NCBI GenBank assembly: GCA_016287035.1
Contig: JAEEVI010000049.1
Location: forward strand, 1 to 13,253
Direction: 5' to 3'
Length of the DNA stretch: 13,253 bases
DNA from: Bacillota bacterium
GTDB lineage: Bacteria > Bacillota > Clostridia > Peptostreptococcales > Anaerovoracaceae
Shown: one piece after another, positions 5,426 through 13,253 of the stretch
Layout of the letters: each line of letters opens with the position of its first letter
Numbering within the stretch: position 1 is the stretch's first letter
Position numbers and translations under genes: made by a program
The notes under the pieces: generated by a model
What the model was told of the DNA's origin: nothing
What the model saw: only the letters and a program-made list of their open reading frames with translations
Database searches by the model: none

Positions 5426-7075
5426 ATGGACTACAGGGAATTGGCGGAGCTTTTGTTCCCCGATATAACGAAAACGCCGGACGATTACGAGAAGATCTAT
5501 CCTCCCCGCGGCCTGCCTCAGGGCGCGAGGGTCACGAGGATGGCTCCCTCGCCGACCGGATTCATACATCTGGGCAATCTCTACGGCGCGATGGCCGACG
5601 AGAGGATAGCTCACAGCACCGGAGGCGTGTGCTTCCTGCGCATCGAGGATACCGACGACAAGCGCGAGGTGGAGGGCGCCGTCCCGGTGCTCATCGACAC
5701 TCTGTCGTATTTCGGGATAAACTTCGACGAGGGAGCCGTCAGCGATCCTCCGAAGGGCGAATACGGGCCGTATTACCAGAGCATGCGCGGCGATATCTAC
5801 AAGGCGTGCGTAAAGCGTCTCGTCGAAAAGGGCATGGCGTATCCGTGCTTCCTCACCGAGGATGAGATCGCGGAGATCAGAAAGGGCCAGGAGGCCCGCA
5901 AGGAGACTCCTGGGATCTACGGGAGCTATTCGAAATACAGGGACGCCTCTTTGGAAGAGGTAAAGGCGCATCTTTCGGCAGGCGAGATCCCGGTCATGCG
6001 GTTCCGCTCGGAAGGCGATCCGTCGAAGTATTTCACGGTCACGGACGGCATCCGCGGAAAGCTGTCGATGCCGCAGAACACACAGGACGTCGTCATACTC
6101 AAGCAGACGGGCCTTCCCACGTACCATTTCGCGCACGTGGTCGACGACCATTTCATGCGCACCACTCACGTTGTCAGGGGCGAGGAGTGGCTTCCGTCGC
6201 TTCCGATACACGTGCAGCTGTTCGACGCGATGGGCTGGGAATATCCCGTGTTCTGCCACAACACCGTCCTCATGAAGGTCGACGAGGAGACGGGACAGAA
6301 GCGCAAGCTCTCGAAAAGAAAGGACCCCGAGCTCGGGCTCAGCTACTACAAGCAGCTCGGCTATTTCCCCGAGGCGGTGCGAGAGTATCTGATGACGATC
6401 CTCAATTCGGACTACGAGGAGTGGCGCGCGGCGAATCCCGATTCGGACTACGGTCTCTTCGCGTTCAGCCCGGAGAAGATGAGCAATTCCGGCACGATGT
6501 TCGATCTGAGCAAGCTCAACGACGTGTCCAAGGACGTGCTCGCGCGCAAGACAGCGGAGGAGATATACGATTTCTGCCTCGGCTGGGCTGAGGAATACCG
6601 GCCCGGAAAGGCCGCGGACATGAAGGCCAGGAAGGACTTCTACCTGAGCATATTCAGCATCGACCGCGGCGGCGAGAAGCCCAGGAAGGATCTCGTCTAT
6701 GCGGAGCAGATCATGAAGTTCATAAGCTATTTCTTCGACGACGAATTCGTGAAGGAAGACGATTACCCCGCGGAATGCGCCGGCGATCTGGAGAAGATAC
6801 TCAGCGGGTATATCGCGGGCTACGATCCCGCCGACGACAACAGCGCGTGGTTCGCCAAGGTGCGTTCGCTCGCGTCGGGCCTCGGCTACGCGGAAAAGCC
6901 AAAGGACTACAAGAAGGCGCCGGAACAGTACAAGGGCCACGTCGGCCACGTCAGCAGCGTCATACGCGCGGCCGTCACGGGGCGCACGAGCTCTCCGGAC
7001 CTTTGGACCATCCAGCAGATAATGGGTCCGGACATGGTGAAGAAAAGGATAGAAAGGGCTATAGATGAATTATAA
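5426..7075 (+). CDS. gltX: Glutamyl-tRNA synthetase (class I)
   Basis: This enzyme attaches glutamate to tRNA-Glu in the cytoplasm using ATP. The 549-residue protein shows RMAPSPTGFIHLGNLYG (38-54) with the HIGH-type signature HLGN (48-51), IEDTD (73-77), RGEEWLPSLP (251-260) and the KMSKS-type loop KLSKRKD (294-300), followed by an alpha-helical anticodon-binding region. It is longer than E. coli GltX (471 residues) and resembles the longer clostridial form. The start was set at 5426 because GGAGG lies 5 bases upstream; an in-frame ATG at 5345 lies before the likely promoter and inside the tRNA promoter region. It is the first gene of a gltX-thrC-murC run, its last 11 bases overlap thrC, and it is divergent from a tRNA-Glu gene. 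Whether it also charges tRNA-Gln (non-discriminating) cannot be told from the window. Confidence 0.95.
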   Translation: MDYRELAELLFPDITKTPDDYEKIYPPRGLPQGARVTRMAPSPTGFIHLGNLYGAMADERIAHSTGGVCFLRIEDTDDKREVEGAVPVLIDTLSYFGINFDEGAVSDPPKGEYGPYYQSMRGDIYKACVKRLVEKGMAYPCFLTEDEIAEIRKGQEARKETPGIYGSYSKYRDASLEEVKAHLSAGEIPVMRFRSEGDPSKYFTVTDGIRGKLSMPQNTQDVVILKQTGLPTYHFAHVVDDHFMRTTHVVRGEEWLPSLPIHVQLFDAMGWEYPVFCHNTVLMKVDEETGQKRKLSKRKDPELGLSYYKQLGYFPEAVREYLMTILNSDYEEWRAANPDSDYGLFAFSPEKMSNSGTMFDLSKLNDVSKDVLARKTAEEIYDFCLGWAEEYRPGKAADMKARKDFYLSIFSIDRGGEKPRKDLVYAEQIMKFISYFFDDEFVKEDDYPAECAGDLEKILSGYIAGYDPADDNSAWFAKVRSLASGLGYAEKPKDYKKAPEQYKGHVGHVSSVIRAAVTGRTSSPDLWTIQQIMGPDMVKKRIERAIDEL

Positions 7076-8546
7076 GAGCACCAGGGGCAAGGCCCCGGAT
7101 CTCGGTATAGAGGAAGCGATCATAAAGGGAATAGCGAGCGACGGAGGCCTTTACGTGCCCGAGCGCTTCCCGCGGATCGAAAAGAGCTGGGACGAGCTTT
7201 CCAAACTCGGCTACAAGGACCTCGCGTTCGAGGTGCTGAAGCCGTATTTCGAGTCGTTCACCGGCGACGAGCTGCGCGCCTGCATCGACGGAGCGTACGA
7301 CGGCAAGTTCGAGGCGGAGGATATCGTGCCTGTGGTAAAGGCCGGCGGCGCGTGGTACCTGGAGCTATATCACGGAAGGACGGCGGCGTTCAAGGATATG
7401 GCGCTGTCGATGCTTCCATATCTGCTTACGACCTCGATGAAGAAGACGGGCGAAAAGAAGACCGTCGTGATACTCGTCTCGACCTCCGGCGATACCGGGA
7501 TGGCGGCGCTTAAGGGCTTCGAGGACGTGCCGGGCACGAAGATCATCGTGTTCTTCCCGGACGGCGGCGTCAGCGCGGTCCAGGAGAAGCAGATGCGCAC
7601 GGCGACCGGCTCGAACGTCTCCGTGCTCGCGATAAGGGGCAACTTCGACGACGCGCAGACGACGCAGAAGAAGATACTAAACGACGCGGAGTTCGGCAAA
7701 GAGATGGCCGGTCTCGGCTTCAGCTTCACGGCGGCCAACTCGATGAACATCGGAAGGCTCCTCCCTCAGATCGTGTACTACGTCTGGGGCTACGTCCGGC
7801 TCGTCGGGCGCGGAGAGATAAAGGCGGGAGATCCCGTAAACATCTGCGTCCCCTCCGGCAACTTCGGAAACATACTCGCAGGGTACTACGCCTACAGGAT
7901 GGGAGTTCCCGTAAACAGGTTCATCTGCGCCTCCAACAAGAACAAGGTCCTCACGGACTTCTTCGCGAGCGGGCGCTACGACGCCGACAGGCCGCTCTAC
8001 CAGACGAACGCTCCTTCGATGGATATCATCGTTTCCAGCAATCTCGAGCGGCTCCTCTATCACCTCGAGGGCGATCCTTCGGCCGTCGCCGGATACATGT
8101 CGCGCCTCGACGGCGAAAGGAAGTACTCCGTCAGCGAAAAGACCGCCGAAGGCCTCAGGCTCTTCGACGGAGGCTTCGCGACCGAGGAGGAGATAGTGGA
8201 GTTCATAGGCGATCTGTACGCGCGCGAGCACTACCTCGTGGATACGCATACCGCGGTCGCGGGAAAGGTCCTGAGCGACTACAGAAAGCGCACCGGCGAC
8301 GAAACGCCCGCGCTGATAGCGTCCACGGCCAGCCCTTACAAGTTCGCGCAGACTGTCGCGGGGGCGATCGGCCTTCCCGGATCCGGCGATCCGTTCAAGG
8401 CCTTCGGAGATCTTTGCGCCGCGACAGGCGTTCCCGTACCGGGAGCGCTCAGAGGACTGTCCGAAAGGAAGATCCTTCACGGCGACACTATAGACAAGGA
8501 AGACATGAAGCAGAGAGTCAGGGAGATCCTGACCGGAAAGAAGTAA
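7065..8546 (+). CDS. thrC: Threonine synthase
   Basis: Converts O-phosphohomoserine to threonine with pyridoxal phosphate, the last step of threonine synthesis. The 493-residue protein has the N-terminal YKSTRG, a PLP-lysine motif HGRTAAFKDMAL (Lys110), TSGDTG (140-145), NSMNIGRLLPQ (225-235) and the phosphate-binding loop SGNFGN (264-269). Length fits the bacterial type found in E. coli and clostridia (about 430-500). The ATG at 7065 lies inside the end of gltX (11-bp overlap, different frame) with AAAGGG at 7053-7058 six bases upstream, so translation is probably coupled. No homoserine-pathway neighbours (hom, thrB) are visible, so it is separated from the usual threonine operon. No amino-acid-responsive leader is possible directly upstream because gltX coding sequence occupies it. 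Confidence 0.95.
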   Translation: MNYKSTRGKAPDLGIEEAIIKGIASDGGLYVPERFPRIEKSWDELSKLGYKDLAFEVLKPYFESFTGDELRACIDGAYDGKFEAEDIVPVVKAGGAWYLELYHGRTAAFKDMALSMLPYLLTTSMKKTGEKKTVVILVSTSGDTGMAALKGFEDVPGTKIIVFFPDGGVSAVQEKQMRTATGSNVSVLAIRGNFDDAQTTQKKILNDAEFGKEMAGLGFSFTAANSMNIGRLLPQIVYYVWGYVRLVGRGEIKAGDPVNICVPSGNFGNILAGYYAYRMGVPVNRFICASNKNKVLTDFFASGRYDADRPLYQTNAPSMDIIVSSNLERLLYHLEGDPSAVAGYMSRLDGERKYSVSEKTAEGLRLFDGGFATEEEIVEFIGDLYAREHYLVDTHTAVAGKVLSDYRKRTGDETPALIASTASPYKFAQTVAGAIGLPGSGDPFKAFGDLCAATGVPVPGALRGLSERKILHGDTIDKEDMKQRVREILTGKK

Positions 8547-8547
8547 T

Positions 8548-9936
8548 ATGGACGCAAAAGGAATAAAGCATGTCCACTGCGTGGGCATAGGCGGCATCGG
8601 TCTTTCGGCCGTAGCGAGCGTTTTCCTGAGCCGCGGCTGCACCGTTTCCGGCTCGGACATGAAGGAGAGCCAGATAACCGAAAAGCTGAAGGAGCAGGGC
8701 GCCAGGATCTACATCGGCCACGCCGCTGAGAACGTGGAGGGCGCGGATATCGTCATCTATTCCAACGCCGTATCCCCGGAGAACCCCGAGCTCGCCGAGG
8801 CGGCGAGGCGCGGCATACCCGCCGTGCTGAGGGCGGAAGGGCTCGGAGCCCTCATGCAGGACTACGAGATGCCTGTCGCCGTATCCGGAACGCACGGAAA
8901 GACGACGACCACGGCGATGATCTCGCTGATACTCGAGGCCGCGGGAAAGGATCCGACGGTGCTCATAGGAGGCATACTCGACCAGTTCGCCAGCAACGTG
9001 CGCATAGGCGGCAGCGGCTATTTCATAACGGAAGCCTGCGAATACATGGACAGCTTCCTGCGCCTTAAGCCGTGGATGGAGGTCATCCTCAACATCGACT
9101 CGGACCATCTCGACTATTTCAAGGACATAGACGCGATAGCCAGATCCTTCAGGGCGTTCGCCGAGACCGTTCCCGAGAACGGCTTCATAATCGCGTACGA
9201 CTCGAATCCGTTCGTCAAGGCGGTGACGGAGGATCTCGCCTGCAGGGTCGTCACGTTCGGCTTCAGCCAGACGAGCGACTTCTACGCGCAGAACATACGG
9301 TTCAACGATAAGGGCCAGCCGTCGTTCGACCTCTACAACAAGGGGATACTGCGCTGCAACGTCCAGCTCGCCATACCGGGAGAGCACAACGTCAGCAACG
9401 CGCTCGCGGCGGCCGCGGCATGCACCGTCATGGGCGTGGACATAAACGTCATCGAGCGGACGCTCGAGGCCTACACGGGGACCCAGAGGCGCTTCGATAT
9501 CATAGGAAGGACCGCCTCGGGGATCGCGCTGATCGACGATTACGCGCATCATCCGACGGAGATAAAGGCTACGCTCGCGGCGGCCGCGAACGTTCCGCAC
9601 AAGAGCATCTGGTGCCTCTTCCAGCCGCATACCTACACGAGGACGATGGCGCTGTTCGACCAGTTCGCCGACGCCTTCGAAAAGGCGGACAAGATAATAC
9701 TCGCGGAGATATACGCGGCGAGGGAGAAGAACATCTATAAGCTCAGCTCCAAGTCGCTCCAGGAGGAGATCCGCAGAAAGCATCCCGAAAAGGACGTGTA
9801 TTTCATACCGGACTTCGCCTCGATGGCCGATTTCGTCATAAACAACGCTTCCCCCGGAGATCTCGTCCTGACGATGGGCGCCGGAGACATATACAAGGTC
9901 GGAGATATGATCCTCGAACGCGATCCCGTCCGTTAA
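8548..9936 (+). CDS. murC: UDP-N-acetylmuramate--L-alanine ligase
   Basis: Adds L-alanine to UDP-MurNAc, the first amino acid of the peptidoglycan stem peptide, in the cytoplasm with ATP. The 462-residue protein shows the dinucleotide-like GIGGIG (13-18), the Mur ligase P-loop SGTHGKTTTT (113-122), ACEYMDSF (163-170), NIDSDHLDYF (182-191), IPGEHNVSNALAA (275-287), RRFDIIG (313-319) and DDYAHHPTEI (329-338). The Gram-negative EADESD motif is replaced by EACEYMDSF, as in clostridial MurC. The ATG at 8548 is one base after the thrC stop, with GGAAAG (8535-8540) upstream, so it is almost certainly cotranscribed with gltX and thrC. In many Firmicutes murC is followed by purR/spoVG/glmU before prs; here prs follows directly. 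Confidence 0.96.
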   Translation: MDAKGIKHVHCVGIGGIGLSAVASVFLSRGCTVSGSDMKESQITEKLKEQGARIYIGHAAENVEGADIVIYSNAVSPENPELAEAARRGIPAVLRAEGLGALMQDYEMPVAVSGTHGKTTTTAMISLILEAAGKDPTVLIGGILDQFASNVRIGGSGYFITEACEYMDSFLRLKPWMEVILNIDSDHLDYFKDIDAIARSFRAFAETVPENGFIIAYDSNPFVKAVTEDLACRVVTFGFSQTSDFYAQNIRFNDKGQPSFDLYNKGILRCNVQLAIPGEHNVSNALAAAAACTVMGVDINVIERTLEAYTGTQRRFDIIGRTASGIALIDDYAHHPTEIKATLAAAANVPHKSIWCLFQPHTYTRTMALFDQFADAFEKADKIILAEIYAAREKNIYKLSSKSLQEEIRRKHPEKDVYFIPDFASMADFVINNASPGDLVLTMGAGDIYKVGDMILERDPVR

Positions 9937-9952
9937 AGCGGAAGGACGCTTT
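9935..9952 (+). terminator. Weak hairpin at the end of murC
   Basis: AAAGCG (9935-9940) and CGCTTT (9947-9952) pair around GAAGGA, starting within the murC stop codon. The stem is only 6 bp with A-T ends and is followed by ATAACG rather than a T-run. It could weakly attenuate the upstream operon, but is not a canonical terminator. Confidence 0.25.
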
Positions 9953-9959
9953 ATAACGC

Positions 9960-9988
9960 TTGCGGACGCGCCCGAGATTATATATAAT
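9960..9988 (+). promoter_or_regulatory. Promoter for prs-pth-mfd
   Basis: TTGCGG (9960-9965), a 17-bp spacer and a perfect TATAAT (9983-9988) form a plausible housekeeping promoter in the 114-bp gap after murC. Initiation near 9995 would give a leader of roughly 55 nt. The -35 matches only three of six positions. Confidence 0.65.
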
Positions 9989-10011
9989 TTCAATAGATAT
10001 GTACTGATCGA

Positions 10012-10025
10012 TCCGCGCACGCGGA
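10012..10025 (+). promoter_or_regulatory. Short perfect hairpin in the prs leader
   Basis: TCCGCG (10012-10017), CA, CGCGGA (10020-10025) form a perfect inverted repeat between the predicted start of transcription and the RBS AGGGAG (10039-10044). It may stabilise the leader or act as an operator; nothing in the sequence decides between these. Confidence 0.35.
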
Positions 10026-10050
10026 GGAACCGAAAAACAGGGAGAAAAAA

Positions 10051-11010
10051 ATGAAAAACGGGAACTATTCCGACTACAAGATCTTCACCGGAAACGCTCA
10101 TCCCGAGCTTGCGGCGGAGATCGCAGCGATCATGGGCAAGCCCCTCGGCAAGTCCGTAGTCACCAAGTTCAGCGACGGAGAGATCTCCGTCAGCCTCATG
10201 GAGATGGTCAGAGGCCAGGACATATACGTCGTCCAGCCGACCTGCGATCCCGTAAACGACAACTTCATGGAGCTGTGCATCATGGTCGACGCGATGAAGC
10301 GAGCGTCAGCCGGAAGGATAAACGCGGTCATCCCGTATTACGGATACGCCAGGCAGGACAGAAAGGCCAAGGCCAGAGACCCCATCACCGCGAAGCTCGT
10401 AGCGGACATGCTCGTAGCCGCGGGCGTCGACAGGGTCATAGCGATGGACCTTCACGCCGCGCAGATACAGGGTTATTTCAACATACCGGTGGATCATCTG
10501 CTCGGAATGCCGATCCTGGCGAGACATTTTAAGGACAGAGGTTTCGGAGGCGACGACCTCGTGATAGTTTCTCCCGATCACGGAAGCGTAGCCCGCACGA
10601 GAACGTTCGCGCATACCTTCGACGCGCCTATAGCCATCGTCGACAAGCGCCGCGCGGCGGCGAACGTTTCCGAGGTCATGAACATAATCGGCGACGTCAG
10701 GGGAAAGAAGTGCATACTCGTGGACGACATGGTCGATACGGCGGGCACGATCTGCAACGCGGCCAAGGCTCTCATGGACATGGGCGCGACCGAGGTCTAC
10801 GCCGCGGCCACGCATCCCGTTCTTTCGGGCCCCGCGATCGAGAGGATCCAGGCGTCCGTCATCAAGGAGATGGTCCTGCTCAACACGATCCCCGTGCCGG
10901 AGGACAAGCTCATCGACAAGATCAGCGTCCTGTCGGTAGCTCCGATCTTCGCGGAGGCGATGATCAGGATCTTTACGAACGACTCGATAAGCCGTCTGTT
11001 CATAGATTAA
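10051..11010 (+). CDS. prs: Ribose-phosphate pyrophosphokinase (PRPP synthetase)
   Basis: Makes 5-phosphoribosyl-1-pyrophosphate from ribose-5-phosphate and ATP, feeding purine, pyrimidine, histidine, tryptophan and NAD synthesis. The 319-residue protein matches class I bacterial Prs in length and motifs: FSDGEISV (40-47), PYYGYARQDRKAKARDPI (95-112), the divalent-ion/ribose-binding DLHAAQIQGYF (133-143), SPDHG (174-178) and the PRPP loop VDDMVDTAGT (224-233). The ATG at 10051 has AGGGAG six bases upstream, an ideal spacing. It has its own promoter in the preceding gap and is followed 9 bp later by pth, as in the prs-(ctc)-pth-mfd order of Firmicutes; no ctc/ribosomal L25 gene is present here. 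Confidence 0.97.
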   Translation: MKNGNYSDYKIFTGNAHPELAAEIAAIMGKPLGKSVVTKFSDGEISVSLMEMVRGQDIYVVQPTCDPVNDNFMELCIMVDAMKRASAGRINAVIPYYGYARQDRKAKARDPITAKLVADMLVAAGVDRVIAMDLHAAQIQGYFNIPVDHLLGMPILARHFKDRGFGGDDLVIVSPDHGSVARTRTFAHTFDAPIAIVDKRRAAANVSEVMNIIGDVRGKKCILVDDMVDTAGTICNAAKALMDMGATEVYAAATHPVLSGPAIERIQASVIKEMVLLNTIPVPEDKLIDKISVLSVAPIFAEAMIRIFTNDSISRLFID

Positions 11011-11019
11011 AGGCAATAG

Positions 11020-11619
11020 ATGTACATTATCTGCGGCCTGGGAAACCCGGGCAGAGAGTACGAGAATACGAGGCACAACATGGGCTTTCTGACCATGGAT
11101 GTGCTTTCGTCTCGTCTGGGGATATCGATAACGAAGATCAAATTCAAGGCGCTTATCGGCGAAGGCCGCATAGGCGCCGAAAAAGTCGTGCTCGTAAAGC
11201 CGCAGACGTTCATGAATCTTTCAGGAGAGGCCGTAAGGCCCGTGACCGAGTTCTACAAGGTCGAGCCGTCCCACCTTATACTGGTGTACGACGACGTGGA
11301 CCTTCCGACGGGCGCCCTGCGCGTGAGGCCGTCCGGAAGCGCGGGAACGCACAACGGCATGAGGTCCGTCATATATCAGCTTCAGTACGACGATTTCCCG
11401 AGGGTGCGCATCGGCATCGGAAGGAACGGGATCATACCGCTCGACAGATACGTCATAGGAAATTACACGCCTCAGGAGCGGCCTCTGCTCGCGTCCGCGG
11501 TGTCCGACGCCGCCGACGCCTGCGTGGCGATCGTGGAGCACGGCGTTGCCGAGGCGATGGCGAGATACAACAGAAAGGAAGCTCCGCAGGAGGCGCAGCC
11601 TTCCGGGGATAAGAGATGA
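11020..11619 (+). CDS. pth: Peptidyl-tRNA hydrolase
   Basis: Releases peptides from peptidyl-tRNAs that drop off the ribosome, recycling tRNA. The 199-residue protein has the family start IICGLGNPGREYENTRHNMGF with catalytic His19, KPQTFMNLSG (60-69, Asn66), the catalytic-Asp segment VYDDVDLPTG (89-98) and GTHNGM (109-114, Asn112). The usual GGxxGHNGL reads GSAGTHNGM, a mild variation. The start ATG at 11020 has AAAGG (11009-11013) six bases upstream, overlapping the prs stop. The C-terminus ends in a polar tail (EAPQEAQPSGDKR). The stop codon overlaps the mfd start in ATGA. Confidence 0.96.
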   Translation: MYIICGLGNPGREYENTRHNMGFLTMDVLSSRLGISITKIKFKALIGEGRIGAEKVVLVKPQTFMNLSGEAVRPVTEFYKVEPSHLILVYDDVDLPTGALRVRPSGSAGTHNGMRSVIYQLQYDDFPRVRIGIGRNGIIPLDRYVIGNYTPQERPLLASAVSDAADACVAIVEHGVAEAMARYNRKEAPQEAQPSGDKR

Positions 11620-13253
11620 TAACCAACCTCACGGGCATATCGGAAAACAGGATCGCCCTTCCGGCGGCGCGGCTGATGGAGAAGCGGCCCGGACAGGCTC
11701 TGATAATATGCAGCAACGAGGTCAGGACGGCGCGGCTCGCGCGCGACCTGTCCTTTTTTTCGCGTCTTCCCGTATACGTTCTGCCGCAGGCGCGCGACGA
11801 GCTCCGCTACGAGGCAAAGAGCCGCGCGGAGCAGGCGAGGAGGATAGGGATCCTTTCGGCTCTGGCGCGCGGCGAGAAGTGCTTCGTCGTGGCTCCCGCG
11901 GCGGGAGCTCTGCGTCCGCTTCCCCCGAGGCGCGAATTCATGCGCGACGCCGTGACGCTCTCTCTCGGGGGGTTCGAGGACCGCGCGGAGCTGATCGCGA
12001 GGCTCGTGAGCATGGGCTACGAGCGCGTCGGGATATGCGAGTCCTCAGGACAGTTCGCCGTCCGCGGCGATATAGTCGATATCTACTCTCCGGCGGCCGA
12101 GCTGCCCGTCAGAGCCGAATTCTTCGGCGATGAGATCGACTCGCTGCGCAGCTACGATCCTCTGTCCCAGAGATCGGTCGAGGCGATGGAGACGTTCACT
12201 GTCTGCCCCGCGAATCTGATCTCCGCGGACAGGCTCCGCGAGGGCGAGGACGCGCAGTACCAGGAGAACTACATAGAAGAGCTATACGAGGAGACGGAGC
12301 GCGTATGGGACTACATGACGTCGCCGTCTTTCATAATGGTCGACGACCCCTCGCGCGTATCCGAGGAGCTCGCGCCGGGCAAAAAGGACGCCCCTGCTCC
12401 GTTCGATTACGGAGCGTTTTCGGATATCTGCGAAACGTACGTATGCACGCCGTTCGCGCAGAGGATAAAGGGCGTTGAGAGGCTCGACGCTCTGACGGAG
12501 ATCGCGTCCCGCCAGGCGCCGATGTTCGCGGGCCATATGGACGTGCTCGCGCACGAGCTATCTTCGTACGCCGACAGAGGGTACAGCGTAACGATAGCCT
12601 GCAGCACCGGCGAGCGCCTTCTCAACATGAAGGAGTTCCTGGGTTCCTGCGGCCTGTCCGGCAGGATAGAGCTGAGGGAGGGCGAGCTCAGCTCCGGGAC
12701 CGAGTATCCCGGGGAGAAGCTACTCTATCTTTCCGAGAACGAGATATTCCAGTACATAAAGCGCAGCCGCAGGAGCCGCCGGCGCAAGGGCGCCGAGATA
12801 AAGGTCTTTACGGACATAAAGAAGGGCGATTACGTCGTCCACGAGGCGCACGGGGTCGGCAGATTCGCCGGCGTCGAGAAGAAATCGGTGCTCGGGAGCG
12901 TCAGGGATTATCTGAAGATCTGCTACGCCGGCAACGACGTCCTGTACGTCCCCGTCGACCAGATGTCGTCCGTTCAGAAATACGTCGGCAGCGAGAGCGC
13001 CCCGCCGAAGGTGTACAGGCTCTCCGGCCCCGAGTGGGGCAAGACGAAGGAGCGCGTGAAAGCCGCGATAGAGGACATGGCCGAAGACCTTCTCGAGCTC
13101 GCCGCCGAGCGGCAGAGCGAGCCGGGCTTCAGCTTCGGTCCGGACTCGGCGTGGCAGAAGGAGTTCGAGGACGCCTTCCCGTACGTCGAGACCGACGATC
13201 AGCTCCGCTGCACCGAAGAGATAAAGGCCGACATGCAGTCCGATCGTCCGATG
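11616..13253 (+). CDS. mfd: Transcription-repair coupling factor, N-terminal part (3' end outside window)
   Basis: Mfd displaces RNA polymerase stalled at DNA lesions and recruits UvrA. The frame opens at ATG 11616 (ATGA overlap with the pth stop) and stays open for 546 codons to the window edge. The N-terminal UvrB-like module shows LSLGGFEDRAELIARL, then MGYERVGICESSGQFAVRG and DIVDIYSP around residues 130-157, followed by FFGDEIDSL. The RNA-polymerase-interacting (CarD/RID-like) domain starts near residue 400 with KKGDYVVHEAHGVGRFAG and includes LYVPVDQMSSVQKYVG. The sequence FPYVETDDQL near the end leads into the helicase domains, which are not in the window. The distance from the GQFAVRG motif (residue 145) to VVHEAHGVG (residue 407) is about 260 residues, roughly 75 fewer than I recall for E. 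coli Mfd. The gene is last in the visible prs-pth-mfd run; its RBS is weak (GGGGATAAGAG), consistent with translational coupling. Confidence 0.95.
   Translation, partial: MITNLTGISENRIALPAARLMEKRPGQALIICSNEVRTARLARDLSFFSRLPVYVLPQARDELRYEAKSRAEQARRIGILSALARGEKCFVVAPAAGALRPLPPRREFMRDAVTLSLGGFEDRAELIARLVSMGYERVGICESSGQFAVRGDIVDIYSPAAELPVRAEFFGDEIDSLRSYDPLSQRSVEAMETFTVCPANLISADRLREGEDAQYQENYIEELYEETERVWDYMTSPSFIMVDDPSRVSEELAPGKKDAPAPFDYGAFSDICETYVCTPFAQRIKGVERLDALTEIASRQAPMFAGHMDVLAHELSSYADRGYSVTIACSTGERLLNMKEFLGSCGLSGRIELREGELSSGTEYPGEKLLYLSENEIFQYIKRSRRSRRRKGAEIKVFTDIKKGDYVVHEAHGVGRFAGVEKKSVLGSVRDYLKICYAGNDVLYVPVDQMSSVQKYVGSESAPPKVYRLSGPEWGKTKERVKAAIEDMAEDLLELAAERQSEPGFSFGPDSAWQKEFEDAFPYVETDDQLRCTEEIKADMQSDRPM

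Overview
The window looks like a chromosomal segment of a GC-rich, anaerobe-type Firmicute (Clostridia-like). The evidence is the gene content, the Firmicutes-style order murC / prs / pth / mfd, strong purine-rich ribosome binding sites, and a clostridial-type MurC and GluRS. Codon use is GC-rich but still uses many ATA and AGG codons. The lineage is an inference; no rRNA or other marker here would settle it.

Layout. (1) Bases 1-2612, plus strand: the 3' part of a cyclic-di-GMP phosphodiesterase (degenerate GGDEF plus complete EAL domain), followed 15 bp later by a CstA-family carbon starvation transporter, probably one operon. (2) Bases 2634-4328, minus strand: a stand-alone bacterial GH3-type adenylate-forming enzyme, convergent with cstA across a 21-bp gap that holds a GC hairpin. 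(3) Bases 4329-5196: about 870 bp without a convincing gene, built from three unrelated repeat families: a 23-bp tandem array, a cluster of alternating TGTCCAT/ATGGACA inverted motifs with dispersed copies, and a 36-bp tandem array. (4) Bases 5197-5309, minus strand: a tRNA-Glu(CUC) gene with its own promoter and a perfect-stem terminator. (5) Bases 5426-9936, plus strand: gltX (glutamyl-tRNA synthetase), thrC (threonine synthase) and murC (UDP-MurNAc-alanine ligase), overlapping or one base apart, hence probably one transcript. (6) Bases 9937-13253, plus strand: a promoter-bearing 114-bp gap, then prs (PRPP synthetase), pth (peptidyl-tRNA hydrolase) and the N-terminal 546 codons of mfd (transcription-repair coupling factor), which runs off the window.

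How the parts relate. The tRNA-Glu gene and the gene for the synthetase that charges it are divergent from one 116-bp control region, the most suggestive functional pairing here. The EAL/cstA pair suggests a link between c-di-GMP turnover and nutrient uptake under starvation. The rest is conserved housekeeping. The least explained DNA is the repeat-rich gap between the GH3 gene and the tRNA. I saw no mobile element, CRISPR array, phage gene or defence system, and I do not claim a new system, only the repeat region and a few arrangements as leads.
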